This document shows positions 1 to 8,440 of a DNA stretch of 64,000 nucleotides, piece by piece. Position numbers and translations under genes: made by a program. Below the pieces are notes generated by a model, which was not told the origin of the DNA, searched no databases, and saw nothing but the letters and a program-made list of their open reading frames with translations. The stretch's first letter is position 1; every line of letters starts with the position of its first letter. The stretch is from contig AP024676.1 in the NCBI GenBank assembly GCA_025998955.1, positions 1,178,001-1,242,000 of the forward strand, read 5' to 3'. The DNA comes from Candidatus Roseilinea sp. (GTDB lineage Bacteria; Chloroflexota; Anaerolineae; J036; Brachytrichaceae).

Positions 1-758
1 ATGTGAATCTCGCAGCGGTCGGGCACCACATTGTGGGCGATCCCGCCTTTGATCTCGCTCACCGTGGTCGCGATCCCGCGCCGGTAGTCGGTGAGGGCCT
101 GGATGGTGAGGATGTGGTGTGCCATCTCCTGAATGGCGTTGATGCCGCGTTCGTGGCCGCCGCCGGCGTGCGAGGCGCGCCCGTGTGCGACGACGGTGAA
201 GTTACCTACGCCGCGCCGCGACGACTTCAGCCGGCCGTCGGCCAACGCCGGCTCCATGATCATGACCAACTGCGCGTCACGCGCCTGCGCTACGATCAGC
301 GCTTCGGAGGTAAAGCTGCCGATCTCTTCGTCGCCGGTAAACAGCATGCGGATCTCGCGGTTGGGCATCTGGCCTAGCGCCTGCAACGCTTGCACGGCAT
401 AGAGCGCAATGACGTGGCTGGCCTTCATGTCGAATACGCCGGGGCCATACATCTTTCCGTCTTCGATCCTGTAGCGCGCAGCAAACGACCCGCGCGGATG
501 CACGGTGTCCATGTGTAGGATCATGGTGATGGGCGATCCTGCGCCGCGGTTGAAGACACCCAGCACGTGGTCGCCGGTCTGGGTTTGCGGGAAGACGGTC
601 ACTTCGGCGCCGCGCGACCGCAGCTCATGCGCGATCAGCCGGCCGACTTCGTCCACGCCGGCCTTGTCGGCACTAAACGATTCGACACGCACGATGCGGG
701 TCAGCAGCTCCGTCATCGCCGGAAGCTGCGCGTTCAGGTAAGCGATGAGTGGGTGCAT
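1..758 (-). CDS. M20-family metallopeptidase (carboxypeptidase G2-like), C-terminus cut by window edge
   Basis: Read on the minus strand from an ATG at 758 and open to base 1, giving about 252 residues. The zinc-peptidase motifs occur in order: HMDTVH (H82, D84), GVFDMK (D110), GDEEIG (E144/E145), a Glu in MEP (E169) and SHAGG (H197) in the dimerisation/lid domain. This matches the glutamate carboxypeptidase/ArgE-DapE superfamily, which removes an acyl or amino-acid group from a peptide or N-acyl amino acid in the cytoplasm. The Arg-Arg-Gly-Val segment before the lid domain is typical of CPG2-like members. Substrate cannot be told. It is the last gene of the minus-strand run that includes nadK and hisS, separated from nadK by a heptamer-repeat spacer. 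Confidence 0.85.
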   Translation of the reverse strand, partial: MHPLIAYLNAQLPAMTELLTRIVRVESFSADKAGVDEVGRLIAHELRSRGAEVTVFPQTQTGDHVLGVFNRGAGSPITMILHMDTVHPRGSFAARYRIEDGKMYGPGVFDMKASHVIALYAVQALQALGQMPNREIRMLFTGDEEIGSFTSEALIVAQARDAQLVMIMEPALADGRLKSSRRGVGNFTVVAHGRASHAGGGHERGINAIQEMAHHILTIQALTDYRRGIATTVSEIKGGIAHNVVPDRCEIH

Positions 759-765
759 AGTCGGG

Positions 766-968
766 CGTCAGGGATCAGAGGTCAGGGGTCAGAAGTCAGA
801 GGTCAGGGGTCAGGGATCAGGGGTTAGAAGTCAGAGCGGAGATTCAAGATCGGAGTTTCGACTTCTCGCTTCCCACCCCCACTCCCGACTTCCGACTCCC
901 GACTCCCAGACTCTGGACTCTCAATTCTCAATTCTCAATTCTCAATTCTCAATTCTCAATTCTCAATC
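766..968. repeat. Tandem degenerate heptanucleotide array
   Basis: The spacer between the peptidase gene and nadK is built of 7-bp units. The left part (766-835) repeats GTCAGGG/GTCAGAG/ATCAGGG about ten times. The right part (about 880-968) repeats GACTCCC and then CAATTCT about six times. The two halves are roughly inverted relative to each other (GTCAGGG against GTCGGGA on the other strand). No coding potential is evident. Confidence 0.9.
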
Positions 969-1802
969 ACATCCCTCACCTTTCAGGCGCGCCATCAAGG
1001 TGCGGTAGAAATACGATGGCGGCTGCACGCGCGCGAACCTGGCCACATGCTCGCTGGCGCGCACCACCACGCGGTCGCCGTCCTTGAGCGTGGTCTCGAG
1101 CTGGCCGTCGGCGGTCAGGATAGCTTGGTGATCGGTGTGGACGACGATCTCGACAGTGGAGCCTTGCGACAGCACGACCGGCTTGTCCAAGCTGAGGTGT
1201 GGCGCAATCGGCACGAGCACGAAGTTTTGCAGCGTCGGCGGCAGGATCGGCCCGCCGGCCGCCAGCGCGTAGGCGGTGCTGCCGGTCGGCGTGGCGACGA
1301 TCAAGCCATCGCAGGCGTAAGTCGTCAGCCGGCTGCCGTCCACGTAGGTCTCGGTGCGTACGATGCGCGCCAATGTGCCGCGGCTGACGACTACATCGTT
1401 CAACGCTTCGTGCCCGCTCAGCATTGCGCCGTTGCGATACGCCTCGGCGCGGATCATGATGCGCTCCTCCGTCCAGTAATCGCCCTTGATCATGCGCGGC
1501 AGCGCCTCGCGCCAGTTGGCCGGCGTCATCTCCGCGAGGAAGCCCAGCCGGCCCATGTTGACCGAGGCGACCGGCACGTCGTGCGGTGCAGCCACGCGAG
1601 CGGCGCGCAGCGTGCTGCCATCGCCACCCAGCACCACGATCAAATCCACCTTGGGGATGATCGCTTCCAGCGCTGCCGTGTCCCACGTCTTGGCGCGATA
1701 GGACAGCACACCCCATTCGCGCAGCGCCACGCCGATTTCGTCGGCCACCTCGGCGGTCGCCGGCAGCTTGGGGTGATCGAGGACGCCCACTGCCTGGATC
1801 AT
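963..1802 (-). CDS. nadK: NAD kinase
   Basis: ATP- or polyphosphate-dependent NAD kinase, which makes NADP+ from NAD+ in the cytoplasm. The 279-residue protein has the GGDGS motif at residues 59-63, the substrate-binding ALNDVVV segment, and the glycine-rich DGLIVATPTGSTAY stretch. Length is normal for bacterial NadK. Its ATG at 1802 overlaps the hisS stop by 4 bp, so the two are translationally coupled. The 3' end reaches a few bases into the heptamer array at 766-968. Confidence 0.96.
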   Translation of the reverse strand: MIQAVGVLDHPKLPATAEVADEIGVALREWGVLSYRAKTWDTAALEAIIPKVDLIVVLGGDGSTLRAARVAAPHDVPVASVNMGRLGFLAEMTPANWREALPRMIKGDYWTEERIMIRAEAYRNGAMLSGHEALNDVVVSRGTLARIVRTETYVDGSRLTTYACDGLIVATPTGSTAYALAAGGPILPPTLQNFVLVPIAPHLSLDKPVVLSQGSTVEIVVHTDHQAILTADGQLETTLKDGDRVVVRASEHVARFARVQPPSYFYRTLMARLKGEGCD

Positions 1803-3166
1803 GCGTGCATCATCTCGGCCAGCGCTGCTGCAACTTCGCCGCGGGGCAGCGCCTGTTCGCTGGCTGTAGCCAGATTCTTGACCTTCACCTGACCGGCGGT
1901 GAACTCCGTTTCGCCTGCGATCACCGCGAAACGGAATCCTTTGCGACTGGCATACTTCAACTGGTCGCCCAGCCGGGCCTTCTCCAGATACACCTCGGTG
2001 GCGATGCCGCGCGCGCGCAGCTCGGCGCCGATCCGCAGGTAGTCCTGCATGTGCGCCGGGTCCATCGTCGTGACCAACACGAGCGCCGGCGTCGCGGGGC
2101 CGGGCTTCAACACGCCGGCCTCTAGCAGGCGCAGCACCAGCCGACTCAGGCCGATCGAGATGCCGACGCCGGGCAGCTTCTCGTTGGTGAAGTAACTGGC
2201 CAGGTCGTCGTAGCGCCCGCCCGAACAGATGCTGCCCAGGTCGGGGTGCGCGACCAGGCGCGTCTCGTAGACCGTGCCGGTGTAATAGTCCAGCCCGCGC
2301 GCAATGCTCAGGTCAACTTCGAAGGAGTCGTCCGGCACGCCGAAGCTGCGCATGCCCTCGACCACGGTTTTCAGCTCATGCACGCCGCGCGAGAAGTCCT
2401 CGTTGTTGACTTGCCCGCTTTCGATTTGTGACTGCAGGGTGTGCAGCACGTCATCGGCCGGCCGGCCTCGGCTGCTGTCGAGGAAGTCGAGGATGCGGCC
2501 GGTCGTTGTCTCGCTCAGACCAACCTTGTTGACCAACGCGTGCGCCACGGCGTCGCGCCCGATCTTCTCCAGGGCGTCCACCGTGCGCAACACTTCGAGC
2601 TTGCGCTCTGCCGGTGCGCCGGCAGCGTCGAAGAACCCCTGCAGCAGCCGGCGGTTGTTGATGCGCACGATGAACCGACCGATGTCCATCTCGCGGAAGA
2701 CGTGGTAGATCACGCTTGGAATTTCGGCGTCGGTCATCAGGCTGACCGAGCCGCGGCCGATCACGTCAATGTCGCACTGATACAGCTCGCGGTAGCGGCC
2801 GGATTGCGGTCGCTCGCCGCGCCACACCTTCTGAATCTGATAGCGCCGGAAGGGGAAGGTCAGCTTGTCTTTGTGCTGAGCCACATAGCGTGCCAGCGGA
2901 ACGGTCAGGTCGAAGTGCAGGGCGAACTCCGTCTCGGCGCTTTCGCCCGGCCCGGCGGACAAGCGCGAGAGCGCGTAGATCTCCTTCTCGTTGCCGCCCT
3001 TCGAGGTGAGCACCTCTTTGCGCTCCACAGCCGGCGTCTCGATCGGCGTGAAGCCGTAGCGCTCGAAGGTGCGGCGGACGACGTCCAAGCAGCGGTTGAA
3101 CACGAGTTGCTGTTCCGGCAGCAGCTCGGGGAATCCGCTCATCGGTTTGGGGGTGACGATTGGCAT
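1799..3166 (-). CDS. hisS: Histidyl-tRNA synthetase
   Basis: Class II aminoacyl-tRNA synthetase of 455 residues that charges tRNA-His. Visible features are the N-terminal GFPELLP segment, motif 2 (FRRYQIQKVWRGERP followed by GRYREL), the histidine-specific LDYYTGTVYE and GGRYDD segments, motif 3 (GVGISIGLSRL), and a C-terminal anticodon-binding domain (VLVTTMD onward). It lies 12 bp after the GT-C gene and overlaps nadK by 4 bp. The length suits an authentic HisS rather than the shorter HisZ paralogue. Confidence 0.96.
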   Translation of the reverse strand: MPIVTPKPMSGFPELLPEQQLVFNRCLDVVRRTFERYGFTPIETPAVERKEVLTSKGGNEKEIYALSRLSAGPGESAETEFALHFDLTVPLARYVAQHKDKLTFPFRRYQIQKVWRGERPQSGRYRELYQCDIDVIGRGSVSLMTDAEIPSVIYHVFREMDIGRFIVRINNRRLLQGFFDAAGAPAERKLEVLRTVDALEKIGRDAVAHALVNKVGLSETTTGRILDFLDSSRGRPADDVLHTLQSQIESGQVNNEDFSRGVHELKTVVEGMRSFGVPDDSFEVDLSIARGLDYYTGTVYETRLVAHPDLGSICSGGRYDDLASYFTNEKLPGVGISIGLSRLVLRLLEAGVLKPGPATPALVLVTTMDPAHMQDYLRIGAELRARGIATEVYLEKARLGDQLKYASRKGFRFAVIAGETEFTAGQVKVKNLATASEQALPRGEVAAALAEMMHA

Positions 3167-3178
3167 AGCGTTCGCGAT

Positions 3179-4735
3179 TTATTGAATGCGCTCGAACAGC
3201 CCTTGCAGCTCGGGTGTGTCGGCGACCTGCCGGTAGCGCGCTTTGAAGCGCGGGTCGTTCACCAGCAAGCGGTTCGAGGTGTTGTCTGCGATGAAAGTTC
3301 CGTCGGGCGTTTTTGCGATCACGTGAACCTGGATGAAGCGCGGATTTTGCGCGAGCACATAGTCTACATCCCATTTCCCGAAACCGTCGCCGCGCCCGAG
3401 CAGGCCGCCGGGAAATTGCGGCGTGAGATGCGCGATGTGCGCGTCGGTCAGGCCGAACATGTCCACCACCCGCGCCTCGAGCGGCAGTGCATAGGCCAGC
3501 CCGCCGGCGTCGGTGACGGCGAGCACGTCGCCCGCTCGCCATCGCTCGCGCAGGTAATCCACCATCGTAGGGCCCTGCAGTGTGACCGGCCGGCCCACGC
3601 CTTGCACGAAGCGCGCGTCGAGCGCGCCGAGGGAGAGGAAGGCCGCCTGCGCCAGCGCCAGCCCGACGCCGACCACGATCGGGCGCGCGGGTGAGATCAG
3701 GCCGGCCAGGATCATCAGCCCGGCGTGCGCGAGCACGAACAACAGCGGCGCGATGTGCACCCAGAAGCGCTGCATCGGCATCCAGTCGCCGCCCCCGGCG
3801 AGGACAAAGAGTGCATACATTGCAGTGCATGCGAGCAGAAAGTCATAGCGCAACGCGCGCCCCTTGAGCACAACGAGCGTGATAGGGATGATGAGAAACC
3901 CTAGTCCGCCCAGCGTCATGGCACCGTCGAACAGGTAGTGGCCGCCCTCGATGAAAGCGCGCGGATGAAGGCCCATTGCCTTGGCGTAGATCGTGTTGGG
4001 CAGTGGCCGTCCATAGTAGCTCAGCCGCCACAGGAAGTGCGGGGTGACCAGCGCACAAAATCCCGCCAGCCGTAGCCAATCTCGCCGCTGCACGCGCGAT
4101 AGGGTATCGCGGAGGCGCCAAGACCGCTCCGCTGTCTTCGTGTCCTCGCATCTTCGTGGTGACGGATGGTTGCCCGCCCAGATGCGTCGCAGGCGAAAGA
4201 TGACGGCCAGGCCGAAGAAGAGGACGCCTTCGGGGCGGGCCAGCGCCAGCAACCCGAACAGCAGGCCGGAGGCAGCGCCGCACCCTTGCTCTTCCTCGCG
4301 GATGAAGGCGTAGGCGCTGACGGCAGCCAGAAAGGCGAACAACGCCGTCTCCAGCCCACCCATCGTCCAAGCCGCGAACGGTGCATAAGCAGCGAGCATG
4401 ACCGGCGCAAGGATAGGGGCGGGGCTGGCGCAGGCGAGGCGGTAGGTGATCAGCAGCGTGCCGGCGCTCAGCGCGATGGCGATAGCGCGGGCGGCTTCGA
4501 GCAGTTCGATGCCGAGCGCCGCGGGCAGCGCGAGCAGCATGACCCATAGGAAGTTCGAGTAGCCCTCGACACGCTCGCCGATGTTGAACACCAGGCCATT
4601 GCCGGCGACGAACTGCCGGACGTAGCGAAAGGTGATGAACGCGTCGTCAATCGCGAAGTGGCTGAATAGCCAGAGCTGCGATGCAAAGAGCGCCACGATG
4701 AGCGCCCAACCCAGCGCATTGATCGAGCGAGACAT
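3179..4735 (-). CDS. GT-C-type polytopic membrane glycosyltransferase
   Basis: A 518-residue protein with about nine to ten hydrophobic segments. The acidic pair D30-D31 in an [10 protein letters not shown] segment, followed by a [12 protein letters not shown] loop, is the signature of lipid-phosphosugar-dependent GT-C transferases related to actinobacterial arabinofuranosyl/mannosyl transferases. It presumably moves a sugar from a polyprenyl-phosphate donor to an extracytoplasmic acceptor; donor and acceptor are unknown. A charged loop near residues 190-215 is encoded by low-complexity DNA (about 4085-4170) that resembles the local repeats, and may be a later insertion. It lies 9 bp from the Uma2 gene and 12 bp from hisS. 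Confidence 0.8.
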   Translation of the reverse strand: MSRSINALGWALIVALFASQLWLFSHFAIDDAFITFRYVRQFVAGNGLVFNIGERVEGYSNFLWVMLLALPAALGIELLEAARAIAIALSAGTLLITYRLACASPAPILAPVMLAAYAPFAAWTMGGLETALFAFLAAVSAYAFIREEEQGCGAASGLLFGLLALARPEGVLFFGLAVIFRLRRIWAGNHPSPRRCEDTKTAERSWRLRDTLSRVQRRDWLRLAGFCALVTPHFLWRLSYYGRPLPNTIYAKAMGLHPRAFIEGGHYLFDGAMTLGGLGFLIIPITLVVLKGRALRYDFLLACTAMYALFVLAGGGDWMPMQRFWVHIAPLLFVLAHAGLMILAGLISPARPIVVGVGLALAQAAFLSLGALDARFVQGVGRPVTLQGPTMVDYLRERWRAGDVLAVTDAGGLAYALPLEARVVDMFGLTDAHIAHLTPQFPGGLLGRGDGFGKWDVDYVLAQNPRFIQVHVIAKTPDGTFIADNTSNRLLVNDPRFKARYRQVADTPELQGLFERIQ

Positions 4736-4744
4736 CGGGCAGCG

Positions 4745-5278
4745 CTAGGACCATAGCGCGGCAGGCGCAAACGCGAACCCCTTCAGTGCGCGGGAGTGAT
4801 AGTAACCCGTCTCGTCCGGCATCACGCGCACGTAGCGCCGGCGCGTCATGACGAAGAAACTCGCTTCGCGCCGGTCTACATCTATGATCCAATATTCGGG
4901 GATGCCGGCGAGTTGGTAGTCGCGAAACTTCTCGACGCGGTCGAGCCGGCGGTTGCGCGCATCGGTGATTTCCACCACCAGCCCGACGCCGTGGCTGTTC
5001 ACGTAGCTCTCTTGCACCGTCTCGACGAACTCGTTCGGGATGAAAAGCAGGTCGGGTTCGCGGCCGCGGCGCATTTCTTCCGGCATGCGGATCGCAAACG
5101 GCGCCGGGATCACCAGCCCGATGCCGCTCATCTCGACGTATTCGCCCAGCAGCTCCAACAAGAGGTCGCGGATGCGCTCCTGGGCGCGTGAGAGCGATGG
5201 CAGCAGTTCCAGCGCGCCGTCAATCCACTCGAACATGCGCGAGTCGTCGTGCCGGGCGTATTGGTCGAAGGGGATCAT
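4745..5278 (-). CDS. Uma2-family (DUF820) PD-(D/E)XK-type protein
   Basis: A 177-residue protein with the Uma2 pattern: EPDLLFIP (D76), VVEITD (E103), then RVEKFRDYQLAGIPEYWIID (K117). These correspond to the acidic residues and lysine of a PD-(D/E)XK nuclease core. Such genes are abundant in Chloroflexota and Cyanobacteria, and their biological role is largely unknown. It sits inside the minus-strand run between a DJ-1-like gene and the glycosyltransferase. Nuclease activity is inferred from the fold only. Confidence 0.8.
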   Translation of the reverse strand: MIPFDQYARHDDSRMFEWIDGALELLPSLSRAQERIRDLLLELLGEYVEMSGIGLVIPAPFAIRMPEEMRRGREPDLLFIPNEFVETVQESYVNSHGVGLVVEITDARNRRLDRVEKFRDYQLAGIPEYWIIDVDRREASFFVMTRRRYVRVMPDETGYYHSRALKGFAFAPAALWS

Positions 5279-5320
5279 AGCCGATATCGTAACCGCTAAT
5301 TCGTAAACCGTGGGTTCGGC

Positions 5321-5346
5321 AATCTCTAATCCCTAATCCCTTACCA
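5321..5346. repeat. Short heptamer array (AATCCCT-type)
   Basis: About three 7-bp units (AATCTCT, AATCCCT, AATCCCT) lie in the 74-bp gap between the DJ-1/PfpI gene and the Uma2 gene. It is another member of the window-wide heptamer spacer class. Confidence 0.75.
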
Positions 5347-5352
5347 ACCCCC

Positions 5353-5880
5353 TCACCCGCCCTCGATCGCCTTGACCAACTCGCGGTTGAAATCGGGGAT
5401 GTCGGCGACGACGCGCCCCCACACGAGGTTGCCATCGCGAAAGGCCGGCGCATCCACCCAGGTCGCGCCGGCGTTCTCCAGGTCGTCCTTGATGGCAACG
5501 CTGCCGGTGGCGCGATGTCCTTTGACGATGCCCGCGCTGATGCCGACCCATCCGGCGTGGCAGATCATGCCGATGATCTTGCCCTGCGCGTATGCATCGC
5601 GCACCAATCGCTTTACGCTCTCATAGCGGCGCAGCTTGTCGGGCGCCCATCCGCCCGGCACGACGAGCGCATCTACATCGTCTGCGGCAGTCGCGTCTGC
5701 GGCAGCTTCGCTCGTTGCGGTCAGGCCGCCGCTCTTGCTGCGAAAGGTGGCCCCTGCCTTCGGCGCAACGACCGTGACGTGTGCGCCCTCTTCGCGCAAG
5801 CGCATGTAAACAGCCCAGAACTCCAAATCCTCGAATCCCTCTTCGACGAAGAAAGCAATGCGTTTGTCCTTCAGTCTCAT
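5353..5880 (-). CDS. DJ-1/PfpI-family protein
   Basis: A 175-residue single-domain protein of the class-I glutamine-amidotransferase-like superfamily. The nucleophile elbow is MICHAGW with C107 and H108, and the supporting glutamate is E17 in EEGFEDLEF, as in PfpI/YhbO. Members act as protein deglycases, glyoxalases or proteases in stress protection; which one applies here cannot be read from sequence. Its place downstream of the heat-shock operon would suit a protein-repair role. Confidence 0.88.
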   Translation of the reverse strand: MRLKDKRIAFFVEEGFEDLEFWAVYMRLREEGAHVTVVAPKAGATFRSKSGGLTATSEAAADATAADDVDALVVPGGWAPDKLRRYESVKRLVRDAYAQGKIIGMICHAGWVGISAGIVKGHRATGSVAIKDDLENAGATWVDAPAFRDGNLVWGRVVADIPDFNRELVKAIEGG

Positions 5881-5899
5881 GGTGTGCCCTCGTCGTGCG

Positions 5900-7213
5900 C
5901 TATGGTTTCAACAGGATGATACCCGTTCGCGGCCCCATGGTGATGCTGGCATCCACCGGATTGCCCTGCAACGACTTATATGCGCCGTCGAGCGTGGTCT
6001 TCTTTTGCTCGTTAGTAGGGTTGACGAGCACCAGTCCCCTGCTGAACTTACGCTGGTAGATGCCGCTGTTGAGCTTGGTGTAAGCCTCGACCGGCGCGCC
6101 GATCGGTGCGTTCAGGATCGGGTCGTTGGAGTATGCCGGATCGCCGGCGTCAAAGTGGAAGTAGGTATATGCGCCGTTCTTGCCGAGCAGGTAGGACGCC
6201 GTAGCATAGCTCAGCCACTGTCGGATGAGTTCTTCGGGCGCGCCGTTCAGCCGGGTGGTGATCAGCACGACTTGGTTGTCCTGCGAGGCGACGCTCAGGT
6301 AATCTATGTCGCGCTTCCAGTTGGCTTCCGGTTTGAACTCGGTCGTTTTGCTGATGGGGGAGCGCAGGAACTCCGTGATATGGATGCCGTCGGCTAGCGT
6401 GGCGAGCGTCTGGGCTTCGTCGCTGCGTGCGGCGAACGCCAAACCATCTTTCCAGGCATAGCCGCCGATGATCATGAGCTTGTCGGGGATGCGCGCGCGG
6501 ATGGTGCGCAGCAGACCTTCCACGGCGTCACGCCGTTGCTGCTCGGTGAAGGCTTGCGTGCCGGTATACACGGGCGGAGATGTCGGACGAAGCAAGTCCA
6601 CGCCCACATCGTCAATCAGGACGCCTTCGAATCCGCCGTCGTTGATTGCTCTGGCGACGTCTTCGGCGAGTTGGTTCTTTACGGCCTCGTTGCGGATGTC
6701 GAGCAGCGGCGCGTTCTTGTCGGCTGAACTGAACGCGACGCGCTTGTTGCGGTCGTAGAGCAGCCAGTCTGGTTTGTTGGCTTGAAGGTCGGCGAGTTGG
6801 TCGGCGTTTGCCGCGCTGACGTTTTTCTCGGTCAGCGTGACCAACAATGGGTTGCGCTCGCGCTGGTAATCCCGCGCCGCGTTGCCGGTGGCCAGGTCGA
6901 GGAAGCCGGGAAAGGACTGCACCGACGCGACTGCGTCGCTCCACAAGCCGATGGCTGCCGTGCTCTCCTGAGGGAATCGCTTGGGGACGGCCGTCGGCGG
7001 CAGGGTGGTGGGCGTGGGAATCGGCACCGGCGTCGGCGTCGCAGTCGGCTCCGGCAGCGGGGCAGCCGTCACGTAGGCAACCGGCGATGGAAATACGTCC
7101 ACCTCGCGTGGGCCGGGCAGGCTGGCGCAGGCTGCGAGCAGAATTGCGAATGCAGAATTGAGAATGAAGAAAATGGCTGTGTGGCGCGCCCTTTTCAATT
7201 CTTCATTCTTCAT
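5900..7213 (-). CDS. Lipoprotein with a glycoside-hydrolase-like (GHL15-type) TIM-barrel domain
   Basis: I start the gene at the ATG at 7213 (MKNEELK), giving 437 residues; an earlier start at 7240 would overlap dnaJ. A hydrophobic signal segment ends in a lipobox (LLAAC), so the mature protein should be lipid-anchored outside the membrane. A Pro/Thr-rich linker of about 45 residues follows (TPTPVPIPTPTT), then a domain containing GFEGVLIDDVGVD, IRARIPDKLMIIGG and a late YFHFDAGD, which resemble putative glycoside hydrolase family 15. The substrate is unknown. The DNA encoding the signal peptide is itself made of heptamer repeats (about 7135-7213). Confidence 0.6.
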   Translation of the reverse strand: MKNEELKRARHTAIFFILNSAFAILLAACASLPGPREVDVFPSPVAYVTAAPLPEPTATPTPVPIPTPTTLPPTAVPKRFPQESTAAIGLWSDAVASVQSFPGFLDLATGNAARDYQRERNPLLVTLTEKNVSAANADQLADLQANKPDWLLYDRNKRVAFSSADKNAPLLDIRNEAVKNQLAEDVARAINDGGFEGVLIDDVGVDLLRPTSPPVYTGTQAFTEQQRRDAVEGLLRTIRARIPDKLMIIGGYAWKDGLAFAARSDEAQTLATLADGIHITEFLRSPISKTTEFKPEANWKRDIDYLSVASQDNQVVLITTRLNGAPEELIRQWLSYATASYLLGKNGAYTYFHFDAGDPAYSNDPILNAPIGAPVEAYTKLNSGIYQRKFSRGLVLVNPTNEQKKTTLDGAYKSLQGNPVDASITMGPRTGIILLKP

Positions 7214-7226
7214 TCTCAACTCTTCA
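7135..7226. repeat. Heptamer array overlapping a signal-peptide coding region
   Basis: Units such as GAATTGC, GAATGCA, GAATTGA and GAATGAA, then TTCATTC and TTCATTC, recur at 7-bp spacing. The array begins in the gap after dnaJ and continues into codons for the hydrophobic core of the lipoprotein signal peptide. Confidence 0.75.
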
Positions 7227-8351
7227 GACGCCGAATGCATCTCTCAGTTTGTCGAAGAAGCCCTTTTCTTGTTGTGGGATGACTTCTTTGCCCAGCGTCT
7301 TGGATAGCTCCACGAACAATCGCTTCTGCTCGGCGGTCAGCGATTGTGGGACTTGCACGGTGACCAGCACGATCTGGTCGCCGCGGGTGTTGCGCCGTAG
7401 GTGGGGCACGCCTTTGCCTTTGATGCGGAACACGCTGCCGCTCTGGGTGCCAGGAGGGATGATCAACTTCTCTTTGCCATCTACGGTGGGCACTTCGATT
7501 TCGTCGCCCAGCGCGGCCTGTGCCACGTTGATCGGGATTTCGACGATGATGTCTTCGTCCTTGCGGCGGAAGAAGGGATGCGGCGCGACGTTGATGACGA
7601 CATACAAGTTGCCGGGCGGGCCGCCGTTCACGCCGGGTTCGCCTTCGCCGTTCAGGCGGATCTGCGTGCCGGTGTCCACGCCGGGCGGCACGTTGACTGC
7701 CAGCGTGCGCGTGATACGTACCTGCTTGCGGCCGCCACATTGCCGGCATGGCGTGGTAATCACCTCACCCGTGCCGTTGCAGGTGGGGCAGGTGGCGACG
7801 TTGACGAACGAACCGAGGATGCTTTGCTGTACCCGGCGTACTTCGCCCGTGCCGTTGCAGGTGCGGCAGCGGGTCGGGCTGGTACCTGGCTCCGAGCCGG
7901 CGCCGTTGCAGCGCGGGCAAACGTCGTTGCGGACGACCTCGATTTCTTTCTCTGCGCCGAATACCGCCTCCAGGAAGTCAATCTTCAGGTCGTAGCGCAG
8001 ATCTGCGCCGCGTCGCGGCCCACGGCGCGCCTGAGCGCTGGCCCGTGCGAAGCCGCCGAAGAACTCGCTGAAGATGTCGTTGATGTCGCTGAAGCCGCCG
8101 AACCCTTCGGCGCCGAAGCCGCCCTGCGCGCCGGCATGGCCATAGCGATCGTACGCGGCGCGCTTCTGGTCGTCGCTCAGCACCTCGTAGGCTTCATTGA
8201 TCTCCTTGAACTTGCTTTCGGCGTCCGGCGATTTGTTGACGTCGGGGTGATACTCGCGCGCAAGCCGGCGAAACGCTTTCTTGATTTCGTCGCTGCTGGC
8301 GTTGCGCGGCACGCCGAGCACTTCGTAATAGTCGCGTTTGGTCGTTGCCAT
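7224..8351 (-). CDS. dnaJ: Chaperone protein DnaJ
   Basis: Hsp40 co-chaperone of 375 residues that delivers clients to DnaK and stimulates its ATPase. It has an N-terminal J-domain with the HPD tripeptide, a Gly/Phe-rich stretch ([11 protein letters not shown]), and four zinc-binding CxxCxGxG-type repeats ([30 protein letters not shown]). The substrate-binding domain follows. I start at the ATG at 8351 ([13 protein letters not shown]) rather than the GTG two codons upstream. It follows dnaK after an 89-bp spacer that can fold into a hairpin. Confidence 0.97.
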   Translation of the reverse strand: MATTKRDYYEVLGVPRNASSDEIKKAFRRLAREYHPDVNKSPDAESKFKEINEAYEVLSDDQKRAAYDRYGHAGAQGGFGAEGFGGFSDINDIFSEFFGGFARASAQARRGPRRGADLRYDLKIDFLEAVFGAEKEIEVVRNDVCPRCNGAGSEPGTSPTRCRTCNGTGEVRRVQQSILGSFVNVATCPTCNGTGEVITTPCRQCGGRKQVRITRTLAVNVPPGVDTGTQIRLNGEGEPGVNGGPPGNLYVVINVAPHPFFRRKDEDIIVEIPINVAQAALGDEIEVPTVDGKEKLIIPPGTQSGSVFRIKGKGVPHLRRNTRGDQIVLVTVQVPQSLTAEQKRLFVELSKTLGKEVIPQQEKGFFDKLRDAFGV

Positions 8352-8392
8352 GGGCACGTGTTGCGCGCGTGGTGCGTCCTACGGTCTTACGT

Positions 8393-8436
8393 CTCGCGTC
8401 TTACGTCTTGGTATAGCTTAAGACGCAAGACGCGAG
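8393..8436. repeat. Inverted heptamer pair (hairpin) between dnaK and dnaJ
   Basis: The 17-nt left arm 8393-8409 pairs with 8420-8436 with one mismatch, leaving a 10-nt loop. Both arms are made of GTCTTAC/GTAAGAC-type heptamers. It could attenuate or process the dnaK-dnaJ transcript. There is no obvious U-tract, so it is not a classical terminator. Confidence 0.75.
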
Positions 8437-8440
8437 GTGA

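Noticed and set aside
766-968. Possible CRISPR array
   Set aside because: The unit is 7 bp with no unique spacers and no cas genes nearby; it is a simple tandem repeat.
2441-3694. 417-codon plus-strand frame across hisS and the glycosyltransferase
   Set aside because: Shadow of hisS in a GC-rich frame; the translation has no conserved pattern.
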